DNA from: Chloracidobacterium sp. | GTDB taxonomy: Bacteria; Acidobacteriota; Blastocatellia; Pyrinomonadales; Pyrinomonadaceae | Reading direction: 5' to 3' | Assembly (NCBI GenBank): GCA_016712045.1 | Contig: JADJRV010000025.1 | Coordinates: 1-44,338 of the forward strand | DNA: 44,338 nucleotides | Shown here: positions 18,102-28,501 of the stretch, piece after piece | Position numbering within the stretch: the first letter of the stretch is position 1 | Layout: every line of letters begins with the position of its first letter | The notes under the pieces: generated by a model | The model's input: the letters and a program-made list of their open reading frames with translations, nothing else | Told to the model about the DNA's origin: nothing | The model's database searches: none | Translations under genes and position numbers: made by a program

Positions 18102-19204
18102 ATGAAATACAACATCATCCCCGTAAAATGGTCCGACGAAGGCGTTCTAATGCTCGATCAGCGTCTGCTGCCGACCGAGGAAAAATGGCTGACGCTGAAG
18201 ACCTACGACGAGGTCGCCGCCGGTATCAAAGATATGGTCACGCGCGGGGCACCGGCGATCGGCGTTTCGGCGGCGTACGGCATCGCTTTGGGGGCGAAGA
18301 ATTTTGTCGGCACGACGGTCGCCGATCTCGAGGACGAACTCGAATTCATCAGCGACGTCCTCGGCAAAGACCCGCCCGACCGCCGTCAACCTTTTCTGGG
18401 CGATCGACCGCATGAACCGCACGTTTCAAAAGGCAAAAGCCGAAGGCAAATCGGTCAGCGAGATCAAACAGATCCTTGTGGACCGACGCCATCGCCATCC
18501 ACGACGAAGACATCGAATCGCAGCGTCTGATCGCTCAGTTCGGCGGGGAATTGCTCGCTGATAACGACACCGTGCTGACGCATTGCAACGCCGGAGCTCT
18601 CGCGACCGGCGGTGTATGGGGAACCGCTCTCGGCGTCATTCGCGGAGCGGTCGATCAGGGCAAAAACATCTCGGTCATTGCCGACGAAACGCGGCCCTAC
18701 CTGCAAGGCGCACGTCTCACCGCCTGGGAATTGATGGAAGACGACATCCCCGTCACGCTCATCACCGACAACATGAGCGGCCACATCATGAAAAAAGGCA
18801 GCATCCACGCCGTCGTCGTCGGCAGTGACCGCATCGCGGCCAACGGCGATGTCGCCAACAAGATCGGCACCTACATGGTCGCCGTCCTCGCCAAACGCCA
18901 CGGCATCCCGTTCTACGTCGCCGCCCCGCTCTCGACCGTCGATCTCAACACCCCAACCGGCGACGAGATCCCCATCGAAGAACGCGACCGCGTCGAAGTC
19001 ACCCACGTCAAAGGCCACCAACTCGCCCCCGAAGGCGTCGGCATCACCAACTACGCCTTTGACGTAACGCCAAACGACCTCGTAACCGCGATCATCACCG
19101 AAAAAGGCGTCGCGAGAGCACCGTACACGGAGAGTTTGAAGAAGCAGTTTGAAGGATTAATGGATCCTGTCGAGATCGTGGTCTTTTCCAAGCCGAGTTA
19201 CTGA
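18102..19204 (+). CDS. mtnA: S-methyl-5-thioribose-1-phosphate isomerase (two apparent frameshifts)
   Basis: MtnA converts methylthioribose-1-phosphate to the ribulose form in methionine salvage; it is homologous to eIF2B subunits. Visible motifs are DQRLLPTEEKWLTL, MVTRGAPAIGVSAAYGIALG, RPTAVNLFWAIDRM, AIHDEDIESQRLIAQFG, VLTHCNAGALATGGVWGTALGVIR, ADETRPYLQGARLTAWEL and VGSDRIAANGDVANKIGTY. The Cys and Asp of the active site (HCNAGAL, GSDRIAANGD) are present. An extra A near 18367 and another indel near 18477 split it into three frames. The ATG at 18102 is chosen by family alignment; the open frame extends further upstream to 18039. The middle third is markedly richer in C at third codon positions than neighbouring genes. 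Confidence 0.92.
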
Positions 19205-19819
19205 AGTAATAAACGCGACGATTTGGCTTGAGTTCGACTCCAAGCGGGTCATCGACCGAGATGCCATAACTCCCCCGACAAAGCGGCTCGTTCCAGTCGT
19301 TGCCATTGCGGAGGAAGTTCTTTATTTTTTCGTCGTCGGCGCCCATTTGGAATGCCATCGGGACGGCTTCGTCAACGGGGAAGTCGTTGAACCACGCGTC
19401 GCCGGTACACCAAGAGGCGAGCGAGGTCATCGTCAGCGGCGTTTCGGGCGGCAGTTGTTTTTTTAACTCTTTCATCATTGAGCGGTAAAATTGCGTTCCG
19501 AGACTACCGCGTCAAAGTCGATCTGTACCCCTTTAACATCCGGCAGGTTGAGCGTATTTTTTACAAGAGACGCGACCTTTGTCGCCATTTCAGGCGTAAA
19601 CGTTGGCCTCTCGGCACTGCCTTTTTTTGTCTCGATTCGCGTGACTGCAATGATATATGTGCCTGGAGCGGTCTCAAGCGGCTGGCGGCGCGGTTTTGGC
19701 AGCACGTTGTCAGTTTCGAGGGTTATGGTCTGAGCGAGAAACGCAACGCCGTATTGTTTCGGATCAATAAACCGCAGATCCTCCGGCCGTTCCCAAGCCC
19801 ACAGGATCTTTGTCGGCAT
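19095..19819 (-). CDS. DUF3142-domain protein (one apparent frameshift)
   Basis: The first frame (19819 to 19475) encodes MPTKILWAWERPEDLRFIDPKQYGVAFLAQTI, then RRQPLETAPGTYIIAVTRIE and VKGVQIDFDAVVSERNF. The second frame continues MMKELKKQLPPETPLTMTSLASWC, FNDFPVDEAVPMAFQMG and CRGSYGISVDDPL. These are the conserved blocks of DUF3142 proteins, which have a TIM-barrel-like, hydrolase-like pattern, but no function is established. The indel is near 19487. A CAACPQNQVN stretch upstream of 19819 could be a lipoprotein signal remnant in yet another frame. The last ~35 residues lie antisense to the 3' end of mtnA, so the true stop may be near 19205. Confidence 0.75.
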
Positions 19820-19885
19820 AGTGTTTGAGAGATTCGGATTGACCTGATTTTGTGGACAAGCGGCGCAAAAATTATGCGACGATGA

Positions 19886-19975
19886 GGCGGAAACACGACC
19901 AGTAGCGACGAGATGTTTAGCGCAGTTTTTTCACAAGACGACGAGTGTATCATCCCTACCGGTCGTGTTTCTGCC
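19886..19975. repeat. 90-bp long inverted repeat (20-nt arms, 50-nt loop)
   Basis: The left arm at 19886-19905 and the right arm at 19956-19975 are complementary at 18 of 20 positions, including an uninterrupted 11-bp block (GAAACACGACC / GGTCGTGTTTC). The right arm is followed by TTTCTTTTT on the plus strand. It lies in the 204-bp gap between the divergent DUF3142 and gamma-glutamylcyclotransferase-like genes. It could be a small palindromic mobile unit, an RNA hairpin or a terminator for plus-strand read-through. Confidence 0.6.
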
Positions 19976-20023
19976 TTTCTTTTTGATATACTTTTTGTTA
20001 CTGAATAGCCATTCATTTTTGTG

Positions 20024-20335
20024 ATGAGCGAATATCTTTTCTCGTACGGGACGCTGCAAAAAGCGGAAGTTCAACTGAAATTGTTTGGACGGCCGTTGAA
20101 CGGAACGAGCGACGTTTTGACAGGCTATACTACGAGCGAGGTTGAGATTACGACGGGCGTTTCTGCAAAAGGTGAGCAAAGTGTTCAACTTACGGCGACA
20201 CCCAGCCGACGGGAAGATCGACGGCGGTCTTTGAGCTAACCGCTGACGAACTTGCCCTCGCTGACACTTACGAACCGGCCGGGTATTCGAGGATCGAGGT
20301 GACGCTGGCGTCGGGAAGAAAGCTGGGTTATCTAA
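20024..20335 (+). CDS. Gamma-glutamylcyclotransferase-like (AIG2/GGCT fold) protein, frameshifted
   Basis: The N-terminus LFSYGTLQKAEVQLKLFGRPLNGTSDVLTGY contains the YGTL loop that defines the GGCT/AIG2 fold. After LTATP the frame changes. In other frames the sequence continues with VFELTADELALADTYEPAGYSRIEVTLASGRK, the usual C-terminal half with the conserved Glu of YEP, and ends WVI-stop at 20333-20335. At least two single-base indels (near 20200-20215 and 20322) are needed. GGCT enzymes release 5-oxoproline from gamma-glutamyl compounds, which would link functionally to the pxp genes, but AIG2-like members often have other substrates. Confidence 0.75.
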
Positions 20336-20350
20336 ACCCTTCCCAAAAAT

Positions 20351-22052
20351 ATGATCGAACGCGAACAGGTACCAATGGATGTGGTTTTTGTCGGGGCTGG
20401 GCCGGCAAATCTGGCGGCTGCGCTGCATCTGAAAGCTGAGATAAAACGGCATGATGAGCTAGTCGAGAAAGGTTTTAAGACGGGCAGGCAGATCGGCGAG
20501 CTTGAGATCGCGATCGTCGAGAAAGGCTCGTTTGTCGGGGCTCATATCTTGTCGGGAGCCGTTATGGACCCGATCGCGATCCGCGAATTGATGCCCGATT
20601 TTCTCGATCAAGGATGTCCGGTCGACTCGGTCGTGACGGAAGATGCGTTTTGGTATCTGACGCCGACACGCGGTTTTGTAGCTCCGATCACGCCGCCGCC
20701 GCTCAAGAATAAGGGCAAAGTACATTGTTTCTCTGAGCAAGGTCTGCGAATGGCTAGGCGAAAAGTGCGAAGAGGCGGGGATCAATATTTTTCCGGAGTT
20801 TCCCGCCGCCGAAATTTTGTATGACGAAAACGATGCCGTTATAGGCGTTCGCACGGGCGACAAGGGCATTGACAAAGACGGCCACAAAAAACCAAATTTC
20901 GAACCCGGTGTCGATCTGCTGGCAAAGGTCACCGTGCTTGGCGAGGGCTCACGCGGTTCGCTTGCAAAACAGGTGATGGCACGTCTCGGCTTGATGGAAG
21001 GCAAAGAGCCGCAGGTGTTTTCGCTTGGCGTCAAAGAATTGTGGGAAGTGCCCGAGGGGAATTTTGCCGAGGGCATGGTCGTTCACACTCTGGGCTTTCC
21101 GTCCGACACGCGGACCTACGGCGGCGGCTGGATCTACGGTATGAAAAATAACGTGGTCAGCATCGGCTATGTGACGGGGCTCGATTACGAAGATCCAAAT
21201 ATCGATCCGCATCACGAATTTCAAAAGTACAAAACGCATCCAAAAGTCGCCAAAATACTCGCGGGCGGCAAGATGATCAAATACGGCGCCAAGACGATCA
21301 ACGCCGGCGGCTATTACACGATGCCAAAGCTCTACGCGGACGGCGTGCTGATCGTCGGCGATTCTGCGTCGTTCCTAAACGGCCAGCGGATCAAGGGCAT
21401 TCACACCGCGATGAAATCGGGCATGCTCGCCGCCGAGACGATCGTCGGGGCGTTTGACCACGAAGATTTTTCATCCAAGACGCTTAAGCATTTCGAAGAG
21501 AAAGTTAACCTGAGCTGGATATACGACGAGCTTCACGCGGTCCGCAATTTTCATGGAGCCTTTCAAAAAGGCCGCTGGTCGGGGCTTATCAACACCGGTT
21601 TGCAGTTCCTGACAAAGGGCATGGCGTGGGGTTTTATGCCAAAAGAACATCATCTGGCCGGCCATGAGCGGATGCAGAAACTTGGCGAGGGTACATCAGA
21701 TTCGTCAAGATATGCCGAGCTTAAATTTGATAAAGAATCGACTTTCGACAAGGTGACCGATGTCTTTTACGGAGCTGTCGCCCACGACGAAGATCAGCCT
21801 TCGCACCTGCATGTGCTCGACACCGAGATCTGTGCCACGCGGTGTGCTGAGGAATACGACAACCCGTGCCAGCGTTTTTGCCCGGCGGCGGTTTATGAGA
21901 TGGAAACCGATGCGGTTTCGGGACGTAAAGAGCTAAAGGTCAATTTCTCAAACTGCGTCCACTGCAAAACCTGCGACATCGCCGATCCGTACCAGATCAT
22001 CAACTGGGTCACGCCCGAGGGCGGCGGCGGGCCAAATTATAAAGGGATGTAA
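20351..22052 (+). CDS. Electron transfer flavoprotein-ubiquinone oxidoreductase (one apparent frameshift)
   Basis: This ETF-QO passes electrons from ETF (fatty acid and amino acid oxidation) to the membrane quinone pool. The N-terminal FAD-binding motif is VVFVGAGPANLAAALHL, followed by EIAIVEKGSFVGAHILSGAVMDP. Near 20718 the frame breaks; removing one A in AAAG gives KYIVSLSKVCEWLGEKCEEAGINIFPEF, joining to the second open frame from 20817. Further motifs are LPKLYADG-VLIVGDSASFLNGQRIKGIHTAMKSG. The C-terminal iron-sulfur region has CATRCAEEY, CQRFCPAAVYE and FSNCVHCKTCDI with the final GGGGPNYKGM. Total length is about 567 codons, as expected. No etfAB is in the window. Confidence 0.93.
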
Positions 22053-22061
22053 CGCAAGCAA

Positions 22062-22090
22062 AAAGCCGCCAACAAATGGCGGCTTTCTTA
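22062..22090. terminator. Bidirectional terminator between ETF-QO gene and rpoZ
   Basis: Stem AAAGCCGCC / GGCGGCTTT with a 7-nt loop (AACAAAT). It is followed by a T-rich tail on the plus strand, and by TTTTTGC when read on the minus strand. It closes the convergent genes ending at 22052 and 22109. Confidence 0.85.
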
Positions 22091-22108
22091 TTTGTGATCT
22101 GTAAAAAG

Positions 22109-22357
22109 TTAGTTGTTTTCGAGGATCTCGAAATTTACTTTCTTTTCCTTAAATTCTTTTAGGGCGATACGCGTCGGTTTTGTTTTACGCATATCGAGAT
22201 CGACACGCGAGGTGGCGCCCCGCTGGAGCTGCTTGCTGCGCTGGGCGGCAAGGATGATCATGCGGTATTTCGAATCGATCTCAGGCGGATCAATGATCTC
22301 TTCCTGTTCGACTATTTCCTCGGTTTCTTCTGCGATGTCTTTGATCTCGTCTGCCAT
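22109..22357 (-). CDS. rpoZ: DNA-directed RNA polymerase omega subunit
   Basis: The 82-residue protein has an acidic N-terminus (EETEEIVEQEEIIDPPEI) and the omega core SKYRMIILAAQRSKQLQRGATSR, followed by RIALKEFKEKKVNFEIL. Omega assists assembly of the beta-prime subunit. It sits 8 bp after gmk in the conserved yicC-gmk-rpoZ order, which strongly supports the call despite the short length. Confidence 0.9.
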   Translation of the reverse strand: MADEIKDIAEETEEIVEQEEIIDPPEIDSKYRMIILAAQRSKQLQRGATSRVDLDMRKTKPTRIALKEFKEKKVNFEILENN

Positions 22358-22365
22358 AATTTGGG

Positions 22366-23022
22366 CTATTCTCCTTCAAACAGATGCCTTGATGCATCGA
22401 AACTATCAAGAATACCCTTTAAGGCACTAGTTTGTCTATCCGTGGACTGACGTTCGGCGGTAATTATTGCGGCCAATTGACGAGCAGCAGTGGGCAGATC
22501 CTCATTGACGATGACGTAATCAAATTTTTGATACTCGCTGACTTCGTTGAAAGAATTCTTAAGACGTGTCCGCAATTCGTTTGGTTCCTCAGTGTTTCGC
22601 GACGTAAGCCGGGCCCGCAAAACTTCAAATGACGGGGGTAGGATAAAAATACTGATGCGTGAACCGTCGAGGTCCGTGTTCTCCATCATCTGCAGAGCAC
22701 CCTGAACATCGACCTCGACGATCAGATCTTTGCCGGTGTTAAAGACCTTTCGGCTCTCGGCGAGCGATGTTCCATATAGATTTCCGTGGACGTTTGCGTA
22801 TTCGAGAAAATCGCCTGACTCGATCCGTCGCTCAAATTCCTCTCGGCTAATAAAAAAATATTCGCGGCCCTCTTCCTCGCCAAACCTCTGCGGCCGTGTC
22901 GTGTGCGAACACGAATAGCCGAGATCGGGCAGCATTTCACGCACCTCTTTTATCAGCGTGCCTTTGCCGCCGCCGGACGGGGAACTAATGATGATCAGGT
23001 TGCCCTTTTTAACATACAACAC
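22366..23022 (-). CDS. gmk: Guanylate kinase
   Basis: The 218-residue protein has the P-loop LIIISSPSGGGKGTLIKEV, the GMP-binding region SCSHTTRPQRFGEEEGREYFFIS, FLEYANVHGNLYGTS, and VDVQGALQMM with the lid region that follows. It phosphorylates GMP to GDP. The gene is intact, 6 bp after yicC and 8 bp before rpoZ. The start at 23022 (MLYVKKGN) gives the usual short lead before the P-loop. Confidence 0.95.
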   Translation of the reverse strand: MLYVKKGNLIIISSPSGGGKGTLIKEVREMLPDLGYSCSHTTRPQRFGEEEGREYFFISREEFERRIESGDFLEYANVHGNLYGTSLAESRKVFNTGKDLIVEVDVQGALQMMENTDLDGSRISIFILPPSFEVLRARLTSRNTEEPNELRTRLKNSFNEVSEYQKFDYVIVNEDLPTAARQLAAIITAERQSTDRQTSALKGILDSFDASRHLFEGE

Positions 23023-23028
23023 GACTAA

Positions 23029-23907
23029 CTATTCAACATTTTGAACCTGTTCGCGAATTTTCTCAATCTCGCTCTTGATCGCAAGAGCATTTTCTTTGAC
23101 GGACATATTTGTCGTTTTCGATGTGATCGTGTTTGCTTCGCGATTGAGTTCTTGAGTTAGAAAATCGAGCCGTTTGCCGACATCGCGGTCGTCTTTTACG
23201 ATGGTGCGAAAATGTTCGATGTGCGTGCGAAGCCGGGCGATCTCTTCGGAAATGTCGGCTTTTTCAGCGAGATATGCGACCTCTTGGGCAAGCCGTGCCT
23301 GATCGATCTCTATCTGCGAATCGCTTTTGGCCAGCATGTCGCCGATGCGTTTTGTCAGCCGCTGCCGATATTCCTCGGCGACGTTATCGGCGTCGGATTC
23401 GATCGGCGGCAACCGTCTTTCGATCTCGGCGAGGCGGGATTCCAGTTCATCTGACAGCATCGAGCCTTCCTTTAGCCGCATCTTTTCTAGGTCGTCGAGG
23501 GCAAGGGAAAATACCTTTTCGATCGCGGCAAGAAACGCTGCTGTCGGTTCCTCTTTTTTGGTCGAGACAACATTTGGCAAACGTGCGATTACGTTGATGT
23601 CCGGCTCGCCGGTAAGGGCAAATTCGGTTTGCATGTCTTTCATCGCCGCAAGAAACCCAGTTATCAGCGGTCGGTTTAGTTCATATTCGACATCACTCGT
23701 ACGGTCGTATTGCAGATTAACGTCCACGCGGCCTCGGGTGAGACGCCCGCCGATGAGGCGTTTGATCTCGGATTCGAGCTGCTGCAATTCGCTGGCGAGC
23801 CGTAGGTTGATGTCGAGAAAACGGTTATTGACCGTCTTGAGTTCGACGGTGATCGCAAAATTGTTTTCCGTGACCGACGCACGGCCAAAGCCTGTCATTG
23901 ATTTCAT
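23029..23907 (-). CDS. yicC: YicC-family endoribonuclease
   Basis: The intact 292-residue protein begins MKSMTGFGRASV, the invariant YicC start, followed by VELKTVNNRFLDINLRL. It ends with the DUF1732 C-terminal block KADISEEIARLRTHIEHFRTI, KRLDFLTQELNREANTITSK and VKENALAIKSEIEKIREQVQNVE. YicC proteins are RNA endonucleases implicated in small-RNA turnover. It is immediately upstream of gmk. Confidence 0.93.
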   Translation of the reverse strand: MKSMTGFGRASVTENNFAITVELKTVNNRFLDINLRLASELQQLESEIKRLIGGRLTRGRVDVNLQYDRTSDVEYELNRPLITGFLAAMKDMQTEFALTGEPDINVIARLPNVVSTKKEEPTAAFLAAIEKVFSLALDDLEKMRLKEGSMLSDELESRLAEIERRLPPIESDADNVAEEYRQRLTKRIGDMLAKSDSQIEIDQARLAQEVAYLAEKADISEEIARLRTHIEHFRTIVKDDRDVGKRLDFLTQELNREANTITSKTTNMSVKENALAIKSEIEKIREQVQNVE

Positions 23908-23919
23908 AAGCTACACACT

Positions 23920-24766
23920 TTACCCCAATTCGATCTGGTACTCGTCCTTATATTCAGCATAGAAATTATGGAGAAAATCGACGCACTGCTGCGGATCCAT
24001 GCCTAGCAAAGGCTCCATATTCGCATTTGCACTGAACTTTTCCTTTCGATCCGGGCGGTTCAAATACCCTTTGCTGTAGGCGTCCTCAATGCTGATGGAA
24101 TGTTCACGAGCTATTTCCGCCGGAGCTATTACCACATTATTAAATTCGATCTCGAGCATTACATAATCGTGCTTTTCCAGCAGGTCCCCGAGCTTACTAA
24201 CGCTATAGCCAAAAAAATGGTGCCTCAGGCTGAATTCAGGAACGTTATTGACAACGAATTTCACCGGCGGCGGGATCTTTTCATTGAATTCCGACACTAC
24301 GAGTCTAGGACGAAATTCTGACAAGATAGCATCCAAAACCCAATAGTCACAACCATCGATATCCAGGCTTAAAACGGCAAAATCCTTTTCTACTAAATAT
24401 GCGTTGAGCAGGTCAACGATATTCGTTGACGTTACAAGAAAGCGGCAGGAGCGTGATCTCGGATAGAAACTATAGTTTTGAGCTAATAGGCTGGCTTTTC
24501 GGCTATCATATTCGGCGCCTAGGACCTTCCACCCGTCTTGGACGAGGGCAAACGTATTGGAAGACCGGACACCGTCACCGGCACCAATGTCCACTACAGT
24601 TTGGTTTTGGTCCCGAATTCGCAAGAGGTCTACATATTTCTCAATGATCGCCTGCTCATCAAAATTGGAAAACTTTCCTTTGTACTTTGAGATACGCGCG
24701 GTGCCACGCGAACTCGAGCCTCTTGACCGTCCCTTTAATAAATTGATTTAAGCGTCGCTTTTTCAT
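23920..24766 (-). CDS. FkbM-like SAM-dependent methyltransferase (one apparent frameshift)
   Basis: The long frame from 24624 encodes TVVDIGAGDGVRSSNTFAL (SAM motif I), FAVLSLDIDGCDYWVLDAIL (acidic motif) and LVVSEFNEKIPP. Upstream in the same frame KYKGKFSNFDEQAIIEKYVDLLRIRDQ fits this family, while the likely start ATG at 24766 (MKKRRLNQFIKGTVKRLEF) is in a different frame. One indel between about 24690 and 24720 joins them, giving about 282 residues. The substrate is unknown; the position right after an MsbA-like exporter suggests modification of a glycolipid or exopolysaccharide. It starts 9 bp after the exporter stop and ends 13 bp before yicC. Confidence 0.75.
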
Positions 24767-24775
24767 TCCTAGGGT

Positions 24776-26591
24776 CTAGATAATTATGTCTTTGGGATCC
24801 TTAACGTTTTCGCCATCGTTAAACTGCATCTTGTAGAGCTTCTCGTAGGTTCCTCTGCTTTTGAGTAGTTCGTCGTGTGTTCCGGTCTCTATTATTCTGC
24901 CCTTTTCCATCACAACGATCCGATCTGCCTTTTGTATGGTGGATAGGCGATGGGCAATTACGATCGATGTGCGGTGCTGCATCAGGTTTGAGATCGCCAT
25001 TTGAACAAGGTGCTCGCTCTCGGTATCGAGCGCCGAGGTAGCTTCATCAAGTATGAGAACCGGCGCATTTACTAAAACGGCGCGGGCGATAGCTATACGT
25101 TGTCGTTGTCCACCGGAGAGGAACACGCCGCGTTCGCCGACGAGCGTATCGTATTTCTCCGGTAACTGTTCGATAAATTCGTCCGCATATGCAACCCGCG
25201 CCGCTTCAGCCACTTCGGCGTCGGACGCGGCGGGGTTGCCATAGGCAATGTTTTGCCTGATCGTGTCATTGAAAAGAACGGTTTCCTGAGTAACCAGAGC
25301 GATCTGCCGCCGAAGACTGCGGATGTCTGCATTACGAATGTCGATCCCGTCCCACATTATCGAGCCTGCAGTCGGGTCATATAGCCGCTGGATCAGCCGC
25401 GTTAGGCTCGATTTGCCACCGCCGCTCTGACCGACAAGTGCCACCATCGTGCCTGTTGGGATATCCAAGTTAATATCCTGCAGTATTTTCTTTGCACCAT
25501 TCCGATAATTGAATGAAACATTTTCGATACTGATCCCCTTGGTCAAGGGAGCTAATACAACCGGGTCTTTGATCTCAGGTAGGGAATCGTCTTGATCCAA
25601 AATATTCCAAACATCTCTAGCCGCTGCAAATGCTTTTGTGATCTCGTTGTGTTGGCGGGAGATCTTGCGCATCGGGTCGTAGCTTCGAAATAGAAAAAAG
25701 AGAAACGTAAAAAACTGAGAAGGATCGAGTCTTGCAGAATTGATCTCACGCAACCCAAAGTAAAACAACACTACGATCGCCATTATGCCAACGAATTCGA
25801 GAGAGGGTGGAGCAGTTGCTGAGATCCGAGCGGACCGAAGATTTGCTTTTGCGATGATCTTTGCCGATTCGAGAAAGCGTTCGCGCTCTGATGCTTCCGC
25901 TGAGTAGGCCTTGACGATTATGTGATTGGCAAGAGCCTCTTGTGAGGTGTCGGTCAGGCTTTTATTGCCCTCGAGCGACACATCGGCAAACTTACGCATC
26001 CTGCGGCTATAATTTGTCGTGATCAGGCCGATGATCGGAGCGATTATCAGAGAGCCCAATGTTAGCCGCCAGTTAAAATAGAACGCCGCACTAAGAAAGA
26101 ATACGAGCATAAAGCTCTCTCTCAGTACATCACGCAGATTTGAGGAAACTGCGAGTTCGATAGCAGAACAACTGACGACAAGCCTCGATACCAGGTAATT
26201 TGTTCTATGTTTTTCAAAGAAAACAGCCGACTGTTTTAGGAGATGTTCGTAAAGCTCGCTCCTGAGGTTGAGGACGGCCGATTGACCGATCCTAGCCATC
26301 AGATACGATGAGAAATACTCGGCAACGCCCTTGAGGATCGTGAATGATAGCAAAAGGCCGGCTATCATCGTCCAGGCTTTGAACCAATCATTACGCGGGA
26401 TCAGGCTTGTTAAGGTCAAATAGGGTATCGGACTTGGCCGTCGGAGCCGGCAGAAATTGATCGAAAATCGGAACGATCATCGCTCCGATCGCGGTTTCAA
26501 ACACGGCGCCGAGGACCATAGCCACGAGGGCCAATACAAAAGCGGCCCAGTAAGGGCGGACATATTTTAGAAGCCGTTTAAGATCTTTCAT
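24776..26591 (-). CDS. ABC exporter, fused membrane and ATPase domains (MsbA-like), one apparent frameshift
   Basis: The N-terminus MKDLKRLLKYVRPYWAAFVLALVAMVLGAVFETAIGAMIVPIFDQFL is in one frame (26591-26391). The rest (547 residues) is in another, joined by one indel near 26420 in the first periplasmic loop. The membrane domain includes YLMARIGQSAVLNLRSELYEHLLKQS. The nucleotide-binding domain has Walker A VGQSGGGKSSLTRL, Q-loop IALVTQETVLF, signature LSGGQRQRIAIARA, Walker B PVLILDEATSALD and H-loop IVIAHRLSTI. About 605 residues in all, normal for MsbA-type lipid flippases or multidrug exporters. It heads a same-strand cluster ending with rpoZ. Confidence 0.92.
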
Positions 26592-26711
26592 TCGTCAACA
26601 AAAGCTTGAATATACTGTAGATAGCGACGAGTTGCCAATTGCGATATCCTTGCAACTATCAAAAGAACTATGGCATCTTTACAAAAAGCGCTGCTTTTTT
26701 GGAGAAAATAT

Positions 26712-28270
26712 ATGAACAATACCGGCTTTTCCAAGTTGATGGCGATCTTTTTTTTGTTGGCGACATCGGGTATTGCTGTATTTGCCCAGCAGGCGGATGT
26801 TACTCGGAGAACCACAGCGATCACATATCCGCTGGACGATACGGTCGATGTTCAATTTAAGGGAACGACCCGGTTTCCGCGCATGAAAGGCGAAGCACGC
26901 GTGAAAAGGACCACCAAAAGCCAGACAAAGATCGACCTGTCGGTTGAAAAAATGCCGCCCATTTGAACTTGGTCCCGGATATGCAACCTATGTCGTCTGG
27001 GCGATCTCGCCTGATGGACAGGCCGATAATCTGGGGAAATAAAACGCAGCGGGATATTCTTTATAGATTCTAAGCTTACTGTTACCACGCCTTTGCAAAC
27101 GTTCGCGATCATTATTACGGCAGAACCGCATTTTATGGTGACGCGGCCGAGCCAGCAGATAATGATGGAAAATCTTTATCCGACGACCACCAACGGCAAG
27201 CGTATCGGCACAATACCGTCAGTAACGTATTTTGGTAATTCGAGCGACTATTTTCGCGATCCCCGTACACCAGAAATAGCCGAAACGGATTACGCCGAAA
27301 CCCCGCCGGCAATTTTGCAGGCGAGGCAGGCGATCGCTCTCGCGAAATATGCGGGAGCGGATCGCGATGCGTCCGTAGAGCTTGCTGAGGCGACGACGCT
27401 GCTGCAAAACGCGGTAAACGCATTCGATGCGAAACGCGACTCGGATACGGTTGATATCGCTGCACGCCGCTCGATCAGTGCGGCTGTTAAGGCAGAATCT
27501 CTTGCCATCCAGCGAAAAGAGGCCCGCGAAAAGCGTAACGAAAAGATCCGCACCGATTCCGAGATCCGCAGCGCCGAAAACCGTTTTAGCGAAGCTCAGG
27601 ATGAGATCACTGAACTTAAAGGTGAACTTGCTCGTGAGATCCGCAACCGCGAGCTAGCCGAACGCGACGCGATGAACTATTCCGGTCAAGTCAAAGACCT
27701 TAGGGACGAAAATGGCCGTCTTCGTGAAGAACTCGGTCGTATCCGTGTAGAGGTTGAGAATGCGAACGCTAAGCTCGCGGCCGCCGAAAAGGAGAAACAG
27801 GCGATCGAGCAGCGACGTGAAAGCGAATCAAAAGCCGCTAAGATCAAGGCTGCCGAGGGCGAACTGATCGCATCGCTTAAAGCATATGGTTCAGGTCAAA
27901 AATGAACGCGGGATCGTGTTGACCCTGCCCGAGACACTGTGGACGGGTTCGCGTAGCAGCACATTTGTTCCCCAAGCTGATGGAAAGCTCACCGCTCTGG
28001 CAGAGATACTCGGGAACAATCGCGATTACCGAATTGCGATCGAATCCCACACCGACAACGCCGGCGACCCGACTGCGAATCAATCTATGACCGAAAAAAG
28101 GTCTTATCTTGTCGCAGACAAATTTGCGTCGTTAGGTATCGACGAAGGCCGCATCGTCGCAAAAAGGTTATGGAGCAAGCTCACCGCTTTTCCCAAACAC
28201 GACCGCAGCAAACCGCGCTAAGAACCGCCGCCTGATGGTTGTTTTAAGTCTGATACCTACAGGCCTGTAA
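26712..28270 (+). CDS. OmpA-family envelope protein with coiled coil (three apparent frameshifts)
   Basis: Start chosen at 26712 with a GGAGAAAA ribosome-binding site, giving signal peptide NNTGFSKLMAIFFLLATSGIAVFAQ. A beta-rich N-domain follows (VDVQFKGTTRFPRMKGEARV ... ELGPGYATYVVWAISPDGQ). Residues about 180-390 form a charged coiled coil (ELKGELAREIRNRELAERD). The C-terminal OmpA peptidoglycan-binding domain is ILGNNRDYRIAIESHTDNAGD, SYLVADKFASLGIDEGRIVAKGYGAS and NRAKNRRLMVVL. Indels are inferred near 26960 (CCC run), 27040 (G4 to G3), 27895, and an extra A near 28168. It should anchor the envelope to peptidoglycan. Confidence 0.85.
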
Positions 28271-28297
28271 GTAAGTAAACCTAAATTGAAGAAATAC

Positions 28298-28327
28298 CTA
28301 GGTAATTTCAAGACCTAGTAGTTTTTT
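28298..28327 (+). terminator. Weak terminator-like hairpin after the OmpA-family gene
   Basis: CTAGGT (28298-28303) and ACCTAG (28313-28318) pair around a 9-nt loop, then TAG and T6. Only six base pairs, so moderate. The rest of the 230-bp gap up to 28501 shows no gene or RNA family I can assign. Confidence 0.4.
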
Positions 28328-28501
28328 GCGCCCTTTGTGGTAACATTCTTTCGAAATTCAAAAAGTTCACCAACTCGAAAAATCGTATTGAAAACGAAGA
28401 GCAGTTATCGTCGTATTGTCTGGATCAGGCAACCGTCGGGCTTAAAAACCATACGGAAATGCCGTTTAATTATTAGTACTTAGTGGAGCGTTTAAACCAT
28501 C

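Noticed and set aside
18464..19021. 185-codon minus-strand open frame opposite mtnA
   Set aside because: It is a Val/Asp/Gly-rich mirror of C-rich mtnA codons, without motifs or a plausible start context.
28328..28501. Possible riboswitch (c-di-GMP type) upstream of the large secreted protein
   Set aside because: The GCAAACC and GGGACGCAAAGCC cores of the GEMM motif are not present; the GGCAACCGTCGGGC-like stretch fits no family I know.
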